From assembly GCA_030386875.1 (NCBI GenBank), contig CM059556.1, forward strand, positions 36,806,964 to 36,870,963: 64,000 nt of DNA, read 5' to 3'. The position numbers and the translations under genes are program-made. The first letter of the stretch is position 1. Each line of letters starts with the position of its first letter. The DNA is from Morinoia aosen (lineage: Eukaryota; Arthropoda; Malacostraca; Amphipoda; Talitridae). Below, piece by piece: positions 45,293 to 57,320 of this stretch. The notes beneath the pieces were generated by a model. The model searched no databases. It worked only from the letters and a program-made list of their open reading frames with translations, and was not told where the DNA came from.

Positions 45293-46605
45293 CCCACTTC
45301 CCATGCACACCAAAAGCAACGCACGCGCACCGGAAGAAACACACGCGCACAGAAAGCAAACAACACACGCGCACCAAAAGCAACACACGCGCACCAAAAG
45401 AAACACACGCCCACCAAAAGCAACACACGCACACCAAAAGCAACACACGCACACCAAAAGCAACACACGCGCACCAGGAGAAACACACGCGAACCGAAAG
45501 CAACCAACACACGCGCACCAAGAGCAACACACGCGCACCAAAAGAAACACACGCGCACCAAAAGAAACATACGCACACCAAAAGCAACACACGCGCACCA
45601 GAAGAAACACACGCACACCAAAAGCAACACACGCGCACCAGGAGAAACACACGCGAACCGAAAGCAACCAACACACGCGCACCAAAAGCAACACACGCGC
45701 ACCAAAAGAAACACACGCGCACCAAAAGAAACACACGCACACCAAAAGCAACACACGCACACCAAAAGAAACATACGCACACCAAAAGCAACACACGCGC
45801 ACCAGAAGAAACACACGCGAACCGAAAGCAACCAACACACGCGCACCAAAAGCAACACACGCGCACCAAAAGAAACACACGCGCACCAAAAGAAACACAC
45901 GCTCACCAAAAGCAACACACGCACACCAAAAGCAACACACGCACACCAAAAGCAACACACGCGCACCAGGAGAAACACACGCGAACCGAAAGCAACCAAC
46001 ACACGCGCACCAAAAGCAACACACGCGCACCAAAAGAAACACACGCGCACCAAAAGCAACACACGCGCACCAAAAGCAACACACGTGCACCAAAAGTAAC
46101 ACACGCACACCAAGAGCAACACACGCGCACCTAAAGCAACACACGCGCACCTAAAGCAACACACGCGCACCTAAAGCAAAACACGCACACCAAAAGCAAC
46201 ACACGCGCACCTAAAGCAACACATACGCATTAAAAGCAACACACGCGCACCTAAAGCAACACACGCCCACTAGAAGCAACACACGCGTACCATAAGCAAC
46301 ACACGCACACCAAAAGCAACACACGTGCACCAAAAGCAACACACGCGCAGCAAAAGCAACACACGCGCACCAAAAGGAACACACGCGCACCAAAAGCAAA
46401 ACACGCTCACCAGAAGCAACACACTCGCACCTAAAGCAACACACGCGCACCTAAAGCAACACATGCGCACCAGAAGCAACACACACGCACCAGAAGCAAC
46501 ACACGCGCACCAAAAGAAACTTACGCGCACCAGAAGCAACACACACGCACCAGAAGCAACACTCACGCACCAGAAGCAACACACACGCGCCAGAAGCAAC
46601 ACACC
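45293..46605. repeat. 20-bp ACACGCGCACCAAAAGCA minisatellite, left part
   Basis: About 65 units of roughly 20 bp, with GAAAC, GCAACC and CTAAAGC variants. A ~180-bp pattern of GAACCGAAAGCAACC units (45491, 45656, 45819, 45982) indicates higher-order structure. Shadow frames (up to 303 codons) are open on both strands. Confidence 0.95.
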
Positions 46606-46831
46606 TGAGATTCCTGAGATGTAGTTTGGAGCACAGCTCCACGCCACGATGAGTCGCCGCCTTACGACGCCGCCAACCCCCCCGCAGCGACGATGCCCCA
46701 GGTCCCCAGCAAAAGGAGCCAGCAGCTCCAGGTCCCCAGCAAAGGGAGCCAGCAGCTCCACCACAGCCGAGGCAGGCCACGGCGCCTCCATAACGAGCGG
46801 CGTCGGCCCTCTTTCCCTTGCCGGGGCAAGG
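46606..46831 (-). other. GC-rich segment between array and LINE ORF
   Basis: Probably the 3' untranslated end of the LINE fragment. It holds a 30-bp direct duplication (AGCAGCTCCAGGTCCCCAGC and AGCAGCTCCACC... near 46718 and 46748) and a poorly conserved junction with the array. Confidence 0.5.
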
Positions 46832-48205
46832 TTAGGGGGCAGCCGCTCTCATATATGCCAGCTGCTGCAGGATACTATTACCCTCAGCAGGCTGGTAGTA
46901 ATGAGGCAAAGGAGGCTTGTCCGGGATCGTCCGCAAAAATTCATCGAGTCTCCCCTTGAACGATTCTAGTCTCCCCTCAAGCTCCCTGGTACCAGCCGGA
47001 AGACAGTTGAACAGACGAGGTCCCATAACAGAGAATGAGTTTTCATGCCTCGTCCTGATGCTCGCTAGCGCCCTGCTGCTAAACGCTGGGATTTTACAAG
47101 TTTTCCCTCGCCGAATGTGCCGCTGGGCTGTTAGTCGCATCGCCTGGTCCCTGAAGTTCGGAGCCAAGCCATTCCGAGTCTTCCAGGTATATATGATGAG
47201 GTACCTTTCACGGCGACGCTGTAATGAAAACAGGGACAGGTGTGATGGCCGTTTCCAGTAGTCAAACGACTGCATTCCGTCGATCCTTGCAGTGAAAGTC
47301 CTCTGTACACCCTCTAACTTCTGTACTTCGCCAACAGTACTCGGACTCCAGAGCTGGCAACAGTACTCTGCCAATGGGAGGACTAACGATTTGAACAATT
47401 TCAGCATTAGAGGGGCTTCCCATGTTTTAAAGGTTCTCAGGATGCATCCGATCTGGCGTCTGCACCTAAGCACCACCTGGTTAATGTGCTCTCCGAAGCC
47501 ACCGTCATCCGAGATTACGACCCCCAGATCCCTGACCGAAGACTTGCGGTCGAGCGCTGAACCACCAGTGGGGCTGTACGCATAGGAGGCGTCAGGGTGC
47601 AAACCGTACCGCACCAACTCAAATTTATTTTCATTGAAGGTCATGTTGTTTCGCGTTGCCCACTCGCAAATCTTTTTGAGGTCACTCTGTAGAGCCTCAC
47701 AGTCCTCCACCGTAGCGATAGTTTTCAAGACCCTGGTGTCGTCAGCGAAGGATGAGGCCCATGAGTGCAACAGATTGACATCGATGTCCGAAATGTGGAT
47801 CAGGAAAAGGAGTGGACCCAAAACGGATCCCTGAGGCACACCACTCACCACCACCGACTCCGTCGAGCGGCTCCCGTCCACTGAGACAACTTGTTTCCTG
47901 TTTGTTAGGAAGCTATAAATCCATTCAAGGAGCCTACCACTGATTCCAAAAAGACGGAGCTTCCTAAGCAGCATGCCATAATCTACTTTATCGAAAGCCT
48001 TAGCGAAGTCCAGATACACCACGTCTACTGCGAGTCCAGCTAGAGCCAAGCGCCTCCGTAACCTGCCGCTGATGCTCCAACAATTGCGAGAGGCATGACC
48101 GTCCCCGTCTGAAACCGTGCTGATTGTAGGTTCAGTTGGTCATTGCTCTCGAGATACGTAACTAGTCGTTTAACTACGATCTTCTCAAAAATCCTCTACG
48201 ATCTT
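46832..48205 (-). pseudogene. CR1/L2-like non-LTR retrotransposon reverse transcriptase, 5'-truncated
   Basis: A minus-strand frame of 405 codons (48049 to 46832) encodes most of an RT. Motifs: YLDFAKAFDKV (residues 12-22, catalytic Asp 14), SGVPQGSVLGPLLF (69-82) and FADD (101-104), then a thumb and C-terminal region. Upstream (48050-48180) the RT continues in other frames: EKIVVKRLVTYLESNDQLN, then GFRRGRSCLSQLLEH. At least two frameshifts have therefore occurred. No ORF1 or endonuclease is present. The fragment separates two blocks of the same 20-bp array. Class by motif style is the Jockey/CR1 group; CR1/L2 is my best guess. Confidence 0.85.
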
Positions 48206-49925
48206 CTCACACACGCACCAAAAGCAACACACGCGCACCAAAAGGAACACACGCGCACCAAAAGCAACACACACGCACCAAAAGCAACACATGCACACCA
48301 GAAGCAACACACACGCACCAAAAGCAACACACACGCACCAGAAGCAACACACACGCACCAAAAGCAACACACGCGCATTAGAAGCAATACACGCGCACTA
48401 GAAGCAATACACGCGCACCAAAAGCAACACATGCGCACCAGAAGCAACACACGCGCACCAGAAGCAATACACGCGCACCAAAAGCAACAAACGCGCACCA
48501 AAAGAAACACAAACGCACCAGAAGCAACACACACGCACCAAAAGCAACACACACGTACCAAAAGCAACACACGCGCACCAAAAGCAACACACACGCACCA
48601 AAAGGAACACACGCGCACCAGGAGCAACACACGCGCACTAAAAGCAACACACACGTACCAAAAGCAACACACGCGCACCAAAAGAAACACACGCGCACTA
48701 GAAGCAATACACGCGCACCAAAAGCAACACACACGCACCAGAAGCAACACACACGCACCAAAAGCAACACACGCGCACTAGAAGCAATACACGCGCACTA
48801 GAAGCAATACACGCGCACTAGAAGCAATACACGCGCACCAAAAGCAACACACGCGCACAGAAAGCAACACACGCGCACCAGAAGCAACAAACGCGCACCA
48901 AAAGAAACACAAACGCACCAGAAGCAACACACACGCACCAAAAGCAACACACACGTACCAAAAGCAACACACGCGCACCAAAAGCAACACACACGCACCA
49001 AAAGGAACACACGCGCACCAGGAGCAACACACGCGCACTAAAAGCAACACACACGTACCAAAAGCAACACACGAGCACCAAAAGAAACACACGCGCACTA
49101 GAAGCAATACACGCGCACCAAAAGCAACACACACGCACCAGAAGCAACACACACGCACCAAAAGCAACACATGCGCACTAGAAGCAATACACGCGCATTA
49201 GAAGCAATACACGCGCACTAGAAGCAATACACGCGCACCAAAAGCAACACATGCGCACCAGAAGCAACACACGCGCACCAGAAGCAATACACGCGCACCA
49301 AAAGCAACAAACGCGCACCAAAAGAAACACAAACGCACCAGAAGCAACACACACGCCCCAAAAGCAACACACACGTACCAAAAGCAACACACGCGCACCA
49401 AAAGCAACACACACGCACCAAAAGGAACACACGCGCACCAGGAGCAACACACGCGCACTAAAAGCAACACACACGTACCAAAAGCAACACACGCGCACCA
49501 AAAGAAACACACGCGCACTAGAAGCAATACACGCGCACCAAAAGCAACACACACGCACCAGAAGCAACACACACGCACCAAAAGCAACACACGCGCACTA
49601 GAAGCAATACACGCGCACTAGAAGCAATACACGCGCACTAGAAGCAATACACGCGCACCAAAAGCAACACATGCGCACCAGAAGCAACACACGCGCACCA
49701 GAAGCAATACACGCGCGCCAAAAGCAACACACGCGCACCAAAAGGAACACACGCGCACCAGAAGCAACACACACGCACCAAAAGCAACACACACGTACCA
49801 AAAGCAACACACGCGCACCAGAAGCAACACACGCGCACCAGAAGCAACACACGCGCACCAGAAGCAACACACGCGCACAGAAAGCAACACACGCGCACCA
49901 GAAGCAACACACGCGCACCAATGCC
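48206..49925. repeat. 20-bp ACACGCGCACCAAAAGCA minisatellite, right part
   Basis: About 86 units, nearly all exactly 20 bp. The variant order (TAGAAGCAAT blocks, GTACCAAAAGC, CCAGGAGC) recurs with periods near 400, 420 and 420 bp. Examples are the CCAGGAGCAACACACGCGCA units at about 48618, 49018 and 49438. That is a 20-21-unit higher-order repeat. Confidence 0.95.
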
Positions 49926-50301
49926 GCACGGCATTGAGAACACACACGTTCAACAGGAGCAGCGCACACTAACTCTCCAACACCCGCCTGGGTAAATACC
50001 GCCTCAAGCTTCGCAAACACCGCCCATGGGAGATGTTCCACTTTATTCTCACGTTATTGCTCTAATTCCCTCGGGCAGATGATTTCTTCTCGGCGCTGAA
50101 ATGCAGAAAGATTTTTGCCAGCTTCCTCGCCGGGGGTTTAAAGCCTCGACGTGTGGGGCTGTACTAGATGGTGCACAGCGCACATATCTCTACGTGAAGA
50201 AGCAAAGTAGAGGATTGATGTTTACGTTAGCATTGATATGTGTATGGAATATGGTTGTTGTACGGGTGGCCACAAAGTGTTTTATTATACCAAGTATTTA
50301 T
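49926..50301. other. Non-coding DNA
   Basis: Nothing recognised. Confidence 0.4.
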
Positions 50302-50797
50302 AATTGCTAATCGTAGTTATATATAGAATCGTAGTAAAAATGTATCGTATTAAAAATGTAAGAATTGTAGTAAAAATGTATCATTGCTACGTCCATTCAT
50401 ATTTATGAGACCGTTCTTGATTCAATTTTACTTACAAATACAGAAATTGAATTCATCATCAACCTTTCACCATGTACTTGACAAAAGAAGAGCAAGTATT
50501 CTTGGTCACAACTTCCAATGATATCAAAAATGTCGCAGAAGTCGCTCAACAGTCGTCGTCTGCCCTGAAAATGATTTCGAAATTGTGGAACGATTTCTGC
50601 GACATTTTTGATAACATGTAAAGTTTTCACCAAGAATTCTCGTTTTTTTGTCAATAGCGTTGTGAAGGTTCGATGATTACAAATTTAATTTTTGTATTTT
50701 TAAAGCGATATTGAATTAAAAACAGTTTCATACGTATGAATGATGTAGCAATCATACATTTTTACTGCGATTTTAAACATAACTGCGATTCGCAGTT
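50302..50797. repeat. ~500-bp imperfect inverted repeat (long hairpin)
   Basis: Left arm 50302-50544 and right arm 50591-50797 enclose a 46-nt loop. The inner 22 bp (TATCAAAAATGTCGCAGAA) match almost perfectly. Outward, matching blocks keep order: TTCTTGG, GACAAAA, AACCTT/AAGGTT, GATTCAAT, GTAAAAATGTAT, AATCGYAGTTAT. The left arm has a ~36-bp internal duplication. No ORF. Confidence 0.75.
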
Positions 50798-51282
50798 AAA
50801 GAAGTTTTGTTAAACTTTTGTCATTTAACAAATCATTTAAAGTTTTGATGAAAATGATTGTTTTCTCACCCAGTACATACATGTGAAAGATACTTATGTG
50901 AGATGTGTGTATAGATGCACAAAGATGGAGCTCAACACCTCCCTTGTAATCACTTTATACTAATTTATATTGATGGATCCATTTTCACCTGAATTACAAA
51001 CGTCTCTATTACATGCACGTGCGATTATTCTTTTTATCACATCAGTGAAGTCTTCCTGTGTTTGCGTGAATGAGATGCAAAATTCATGTATACTCTCGTG
51101 TTATTATTTCATCACACTCACGATTTTTAGCAGTAACGTGTAGCAAGAAAAACGAGGGAATTTTTTCTTCAGGGACTAAAAATGAGCAAAGCCTCTTAGC
51201 GTCAGTTACAGCCCTGATTCAATTAGTCGACTCTTCAGTCGATTAATCGACTCCCCAGTCAACAGTCGCAGGAACTGGCGGA
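50798..51282. other. Non-coding DNA
   Basis: Contains ATTCAATTAGTCGACTCTTC and a second TCGACTC block near 51220-51260. No gene. Confidence 0.4.
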
Positions 51283-52105
51283 CCCTTCAAGGGGATACAA
51301 CTATTGCATCCCTGGAAATTAGCGCTTCCAGGAGGAAAATATAGAGTCGCGAGCTGTAAAGCATTCACGTAAAAAATTATACATTTGTTGTGTGATCATC
51401 CATTTATATTTAAATAAAATGCTGATCAATTAGTGACCGTTATGTTAAAATTGTTTAACCAGAAGTACAAATCCTGTAATTTTCGTAGTCCTCATGCTTT
51501 TATATGTGTATATTAATTTTTTTCGTGCTTTCTTAAAATGACATTTTTGAACATCTTCCGAAACAAACAACTCTAATATTATTTCCTGGCGCCAAGAATT
51601 GCGAAGTTTTATATCATGTATGTGTAAATTGTAAAAAGTGTTCTAAACCCACAATGAAAATGCATCGTCTATGAAATTGTGTTGTCTCTTATAATTATCA
51701 TTACATGTATCATCAAATGTAAATTAACTAGGGAGCACGTTATAATTATCATTACATGTATTATCAAATGCAGATTAAGCAAGATTAGGAGAACATTGCC
51801 CTCAATCATTTATTTTCGACTAGTGACATGAGTATTACAATATTCATGTGTGTGTATCACCTAAGTGAATTAACTTCAAGATATTTTAAAAACCAGTGAT
51901 AGGAATTTTGTACTATCTCTATTGGAAATAAAATGTTTTTCTTTCTTTCTTCTTTCTGAAGGTTAGATAGGCCGTATTATTGTTCAAATAAATTATTTGT
52001 TCAAATAAGGACCATCGTCGTTTGGTTGACTTCAGTCCTGCAGTCCTACTACTTTCTCACGGCATAAAACTTCATGATGTTGTCGGAGATTAACTGGATC
52101 AAACG
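51283..52105 (+). mobile_element. R360 retroposon, copy D, diverged and interrupted
   Basis: 51283-51362 matches the 5' end of R360 and 51957-52060 matches its middle (GGTTAGATAGGCC, TTGTTCAAATAA, GGACCATC). About 595 bp of AT-rich non-R360 DNA lies between. The stem-loops are preserved by paired changes: CCCTTCAAGGG (51283-51293) and CCTGGAA...TTCCAGG (51311-51332). Confidence 0.65.
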
Positions 52106-52261
52106 TAAAAAAACTGGCTTATGAAACCTATCCAGTTAACCTAATTTCTTTCGTCTTTAATCTTGCTTCTTAAAAGTCCATCACAACGTACCGTATGTCT
52201 GTTTCTACGCGCAGGGGATCTTGCATGAGAGCGCACCACGTGAGCCCCTGTGTCCACGGAG

Positions 52262-52465
52262 GGGATATTTACAATGCTGCTGACCGATCAGTAGTCGCAA
52301 ATTAAGTTTTTATGATAATTTAATCAAAGTTAAATGAAGGCACGATTCAGTGAAAGTTTGTTGTTTTCAAAATTGATTACTACATTTGACTTGAAATTTG
52401 AGTTGATTATTAAAATTCAGTTTGACCCATCGCAATCAGCGTGTTTAAAACGAGGATTTAATGAA
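52262..52465 (+). repeat. Dispersed family Y, copy 2
   Basis: Contiguous copy: GCTGCTGACCGATCAGTAGT, AAATGAAGGCACGATTCAGT, TCAAAATTGATTACTAC, GAATTTGAGTTGA-like and GCGTGTTTA blocks. Confidence 0.65.
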
Positions 52466-53847
52466 ATGTATCCTCAGAGCACGTCGCAGACGAAAACTAT
52501 TATATACCTAACAGTTATTTACGTAACAGTTATAATTTACGTAATAGTTATTTACGTAACCAAAAATGAGTGAAAAGACTAATTAATACCATCCTTCAAG
52601 CCCCCGGAAAAAAAAAATTTTACCGAAGCTTATTTCTAATCATAGTAAATTAACATAAATTTCAGTACAAACAATGATAGAGTACGTCACCGTGCAAGAA
52701 TATTGCCGCGGGCTTGACTCAGTTTGACTCAGCTCAGCTGTGACTCTAACTTCAGACGTTGGAGCGAGCGCCAAGTGAGGTGTGAGGTGCGGCTCAATAT
52801 TACCTGAAGGCCAGGCTCGCAATTAGCACATGAGAAAAAATTACGCTAAGTCCTCGTTAATGAGCCTCCGCATTCCCACCAGAGTTTCGATCCCTGCATT
52901 ACCCAAAATAAACAGGCCGCAGCCCGCAAAAATTAGAAGATGCTTTTGTCTGCTCGCTTCGAGCTCGTGGAAAAGCTTTAATTCACTTTCCCTTCATTAC
53001 AAAGAGCCCTCATATAAAATTCTAGGTCTCCATTCCGATGGAACGCACGAGGAATGAAAATGAAACGGTAATCTCGGCAACACAAAATAAGCTCTGAAAA
53101 GCTGGCCAGTTTTGCGTCGTGAACTGCCCTCGACAACAAGCTTCAGCTCGGCTGCAACTCGCGCCTTCAGAAGTGCAAGGAAAATCACGCAACTCAAGGC
53201 AGCTGACACAGTTTGCTAAATTTTCAAAACATGAGAGCACTGAAATGAATTTCAGACGTTGAAAATACAGCTGAAATACTGTACATTAGTTTTTTTGGCC
53301 CAATCAAGTTGTAAACGTGTCTGGAATAAGTTGTAAAAAAGGGTGCGACACATTGTCTTACGAAAGGAAGTCCATACTTTCAAAAGGTATTTTTTGGGCT
53401 TCATTTCATTGCGTTTAGTTTTGAGAACACACGTGTCGGAAAAGTGTTATTTCTAGTTACGGTAAAAAGAATAATCACACAACTATGCAATATAGAAGTT
53501 CGTTTTGCGGATTAAAATGGGATGAAAATTCAAATCCTTGTCCTTGACATACCCGCTCACTTTACCTCCGGCTTCGAGGCGCTGTTGAGGGAAAGAATAA
53601 GAAACTTATCAGACAGCCGCTTCTTTGTCATGCAAACTAGAAAATAATGTTGGACTAGATTTAAACTCTTCGATGGCAGGGAAAATCTAATTAGCGTCAA
53701 GTTTACAGGCAGTGGAAAAAACGCTCGTGCTGAAAAAATGAACAAGAGTTGGAAGCTGGGCCACTCTTATAAATAACTCTCATCGTCACAGGTTTGCAAC
53801 GAAGGACCGTGTACTTTTTTGTCGTAATTATTTATTCACCGTGTTCA
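52466..53847. other. Non-coding DNA
   Basis: A TTTACGTAAC/ATAGTTA short repeat lies near 52507-52562. Nothing else recognised in 1.38 kb. The frames of 60-79 codons have no domain. Confidence 0.45.
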
Positions 53848-53922
53848 ATTTCATGATGTAGTCTGAGATTCCCAGACCAGACGTTAAAACTGGCTTATGA
53901 AACCTATCCGGTTAACCTAATT
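53848..53922 (+). repeat. ~75-bp dispersed repeat, also at 52068-52147
   Basis: Shares TTCATGATGT, AAACTGGCTTATGAAACCTA and GGTTAACCTAATTT with 52068-52147. Confidence 0.65.
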
Positions 53923-54684
53923 TGTATGAACTTTTTACCCGCACTGCTGCCCACACTGAAGATTCTTAAATTACACATGTGTAGTCATACTTTGTGTAAG
54001 AGTACGAACATTCTAGGGGATGCGTTCATCAGAGCAAGGTTTTGGTGTTAGTTTGTGAACTAGTCATTGAACTAGATCCGTATTCAAACATCGAGTAAAA
54101 GCTTAGTATATAATAAATTGGAGCCGTGAAACTTCAGTATGACACATAGATTTAGAAGCAATTATTGCGTACGAGTGAGAAATGTTCCTCTCATTGAATT
54201 TTTAATAAAAAGTTGAGGGCGAAAACCGAAGAAGTCCACATTTTTAAAATTGTAAGTGGTCAATACTAAAACGAATGTTTCCGAACACAAATTAACCGAA
54301 CTATTCTTTGTGATGAAAAGTGATGAAAATAGGCATATAACACTTGCAAATGTATTCGTAAATTTTTTGATAGCGTCAAATATAGAAGATGCGGTGTTTA
54401 AACTATAGTTACAAACGTTCCAAGTTTCCTTGAGGCTATGCTTATTTTAATGGAAAAATTCAAACTTTTTATGGTTAAAATAAGTTCATGAGACTCGAAG
54501 GAAAATGTATTTCCAAATGAAATTCATGAAGTTTAACTCAATGCAAGAAAAATTCTAATATTTGTAAGCATTTGCTGTAAATTGTAGAACATCCGCTCAT
54601 TTTTTATGGGTATATCTCGCTTTATTACCATACATTTCATGACGTATTTTATCCCTTCATTTCTGGAAAACATTCCATCGTTAA
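53923..54684. other. Non-coding AT-rich DNA
   Basis: Nothing recognised. Confidence 0.4.
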
Positions 54685-54791
54685 CCCAGCCAAATTTTTT
54701 CGCCTGAGCATGCATTTTTTTCGCCGCCTAGGTGATTTCATTACTTGGGCGGCAAAAACATGCATGGAGGCAGGGAAAAAGTTAGACTGGG
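54685..54791. mobile_element. Foldback element H, copy 3
   Basis: A 107-bp palindrome from CCCAGCC to GACTGGG with the usual TTTTTCGCC and GCATGCAT blocks; slightly more diverged than copies 1 and 2. Confidence 0.8.
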
Positions 54792-54885
54792 TAAGTTCTT
54801 ACCTCCAACCCATCTTCCAATTTTTATAAGTAAGCATCCTAGAATGCCATACAGATTTTAGATGTGTTCCAGCTATGGACATTAC

Positions 54886-55340
54886 CACTTTGACCGCGAC
54901 GTGAGCCGGCGGTGTACGCAGGAATTTTCGTAATTCTGCTGACCGACTAGCAGTCACAAACACAATTTCCATAAACACTTAATTATAGGTAAATGAAGGC
55001 CCGATCCAGTTTTTGTTAGTTATTTTTACCCTTTTGCTGTCATAGTGGATTTCAAAATCCCCTTTCGTAAACGGCTGTAATATATTTTATTCCTTGTGAA
55101 ATTTGTGCCCTGTTGTGTTCTTCGAAGTTCATTGCCGAGTGAGAGTCACTTTCTCGTTGTGATGTCGGTGACTTCATGATGTCGGTGCCAGGTAAATGAC
55201 GGTGGTTGTGATGACGGTAATATACGAACAGAATGCGGACGTCCAGAAATTAGAACAACTTATAACAATTAACTTTAGATTTGAGTTGAATATTGAACTT
55301 CAGTTGAACTCACAGCGATCAACGTGTTTAGGATGAATAT
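54886..55340 (+). repeat. Dispersed family Y, copy 3 (with internal insertion)
   Basis: TTTGACCGCGACGTGAGCC, CTGCTGACCGACTAGCAGTC, AAATGAAGGCCCGATCCAGT and, after ~210 unrelated bases, TTTGAGTTGAATATTGAACT and ATCAACGTGTTTA. Confidence 0.6.
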
Positions 55341-55734
55341 AAAAAACTTTGAAACTGTGGGAGGTAACTTCATGCTTTACTCTATATATTGAAAAATTTT
55401 GTTGTAATATTTTCCTGTTTGAAAACAATCTGATCACTTCGGAATTTCTTGACCGATTCCACACACTTGAATCAAAAACAAAATGAACTTAATTATCTTT
55501 GTTCATTACAAATTTCAACACTATCTCACTGACAACATTCTCACTCTCAAATCATTGCAAAAAAAATTCAAGAAGACCTAGGTGATCGTTGACTTATGAT
55601 TTTTCTCATAATAATTCCTATCTTTAACGGTTTATTGAAATGATTCTGACGGTCAATTATTGAAAACATTAATCTGTTCGTCGCGATCTTGTGCTTAGCC
55701 GTCGGTGTAATTTTCAGCGTCTCAGCTCTGCAAA
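55341..55734. other. Non-coding AT-rich DNA
   Basis: Nothing recognised. Confidence 0.4.
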
Positions 55735-56985
55735 AGCACAACAAACAACACAACAAACAACACAACAAACAGCACAACAGCAGCACAACAGCAGCACAAC
55801 AAACAGCAAAACAAACAGCACAACATAAGCACAACAACAGCACAACAAACAACACAACAAACATCACAACAAACAGCACAACAGCAGCACAACAAACAAC
55901 ACAACAAACAACACAACAAATAGCACAACTAACAGCACAACAAACAGCGCAACAGCAGAACAACAAACAGCACAACAAACAGCACAACAAACAGTACAAC
56001 AAACAACACAACAAACGGCACAACAGCAGCACAACAGCAGCACAACAACAGCACAACAACAGCACAACAACAGCACAACAACAACACAAGAAACAGCACA
56101 ACAAACAGCACAACAGCAGCACAACAAGCAGCACAACAAACAGCACAACAACAACACAACAAACAGCACAACAAACAGCACAACGAACAACACAACAAAC
56201 AACACAACAAACAACACAACAAACAGCACAACAAACAGCACAACAAACAGCACAACAAACAGCACAACAAACAGCACAACAAACAGCACAACAAACAGCA
56301 CAACAAACAGCACAACAAACAGCACAACAAACAACGCAACAAACAGCACAACAAACAACGCAACAAACAGCACAACAAACAGCACAACAACAGCACAACA
56401 AACAGCACAACAACAATACAACAAGCAGCACAACAAACAGCACAACAACAACACAACAAACAGCACAACAAACAGCACAACAAACAACGCAACAAACAGC
56501 ACAACAAACAACGCAACAAACAGCACAACAAACAGCACAACAACAGCACAACAAACAGCACAACAACAATACAACAAGCAGCACAACAAACAGCACAACA
56601 ACAACACAACAAACAGCACAACAAACAGCACAACGAACAACACAACAAACAACACAACAAACAACACAACAAACAGCACAACAAACAGCACAACAAACAG
56701 CACAACAAACAGCACAACAAACAGCACAACAAACAGCACAACAAACAGCACAACAAACAGCACAACAAACAGCACAACAAACAGCACAACAAACAGCACA
56801 ACAAACAGCACAACGAACAGCACAACAACAGCACAACTAACAGCACAACTAACAGCACAACTAACAGCACAACTAACAGAACAACAACACAACAGGAAGA
56901 TAAACAGCACAACCACAATATAACAGTACAACAAACAGCACAACAACAACACAGCAACAACACAATAAACAACACAACACAACAC
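55735..56985. repeat. 12-bp ACAACAAACAGC array
   Basis: About 1.25 kb of ACAACAAACAGC units (with ACAACAGC and ACAACA variants) and almost no T on +. A block with CAACAATACAACAAGCAGCA recurs at about 56405 and 56565 within a ~160-bp duplication, so there is larger-scale structure. Gln/Thr/Asn frames on + and Cys/Val/Leu frames on - are open for up to 422 codons as a repeat artefact. Confidence 0.95.
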
Positions 56986-57056
56986 AGCCGCCGTGTCGAC
57001 ACGAGATCACCGCAGCTGGAGTTGCTCTCATGTCGACACGGTGGATGTGTTGTGCT
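56976..57056. repeat. Palindromic spacer joining the CAACA and GTTGT arrays
   Basis: CCGTGTCGACA (56991-57001) and TGTCGACACGG (57031-57041) form a perfect 11-bp stem around 29 nt. The stem extends outward (CACAACACAGCCG against its complement with two mismatches) into the arrays. Confidence 0.85.
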
Positions 57057-57320
57057 GTTGCTATGTTGTTGTGCTGTTGTTGCGCTATTGTGTTGTTGTT
57101 GTTGTGTTGTTGTGTTGTTGTTGTGTTGTTGTTGTGTTGTTGTTGTGTTATTGTTGTTGTGCTATTGTTCTTGTGTTCTTGTGTTGTTGTTGTGTTGTTG
57201 TGTTGTTGTTGTGTTGTTGTTGTGTTGTTGTCGTGGTGTTGTGTTGTTGTTGTGTTATTGTTGTGTTGTTGTGCTGTTGCTATGATGTTGTGTTGTTTTT
57301 GTGTTATTGTGTTGTTTGGC
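57045..57320. repeat. GTTGTTGTGTT array, inverted relative to 55735-56985
   Basis: About 275 bp of TGTTGT/GTTGTTGTGT on +, the reverse complement in composition and motif of the array to the left. Confidence 0.92.

Noticed and set aside
45243-46791. HTRTKSNTRAPKE-type and VCCFWCACVAFG-type ORFs
   Set aside because: Artefacts of the 20-bp array, open on both strands. The same applies to 48143-49953.
46649-47834. Plus-strand ORFs across the LINE fragment
   Set aside because: Antisense to the minus-strand reverse transcriptase with its clear catalytic motifs.
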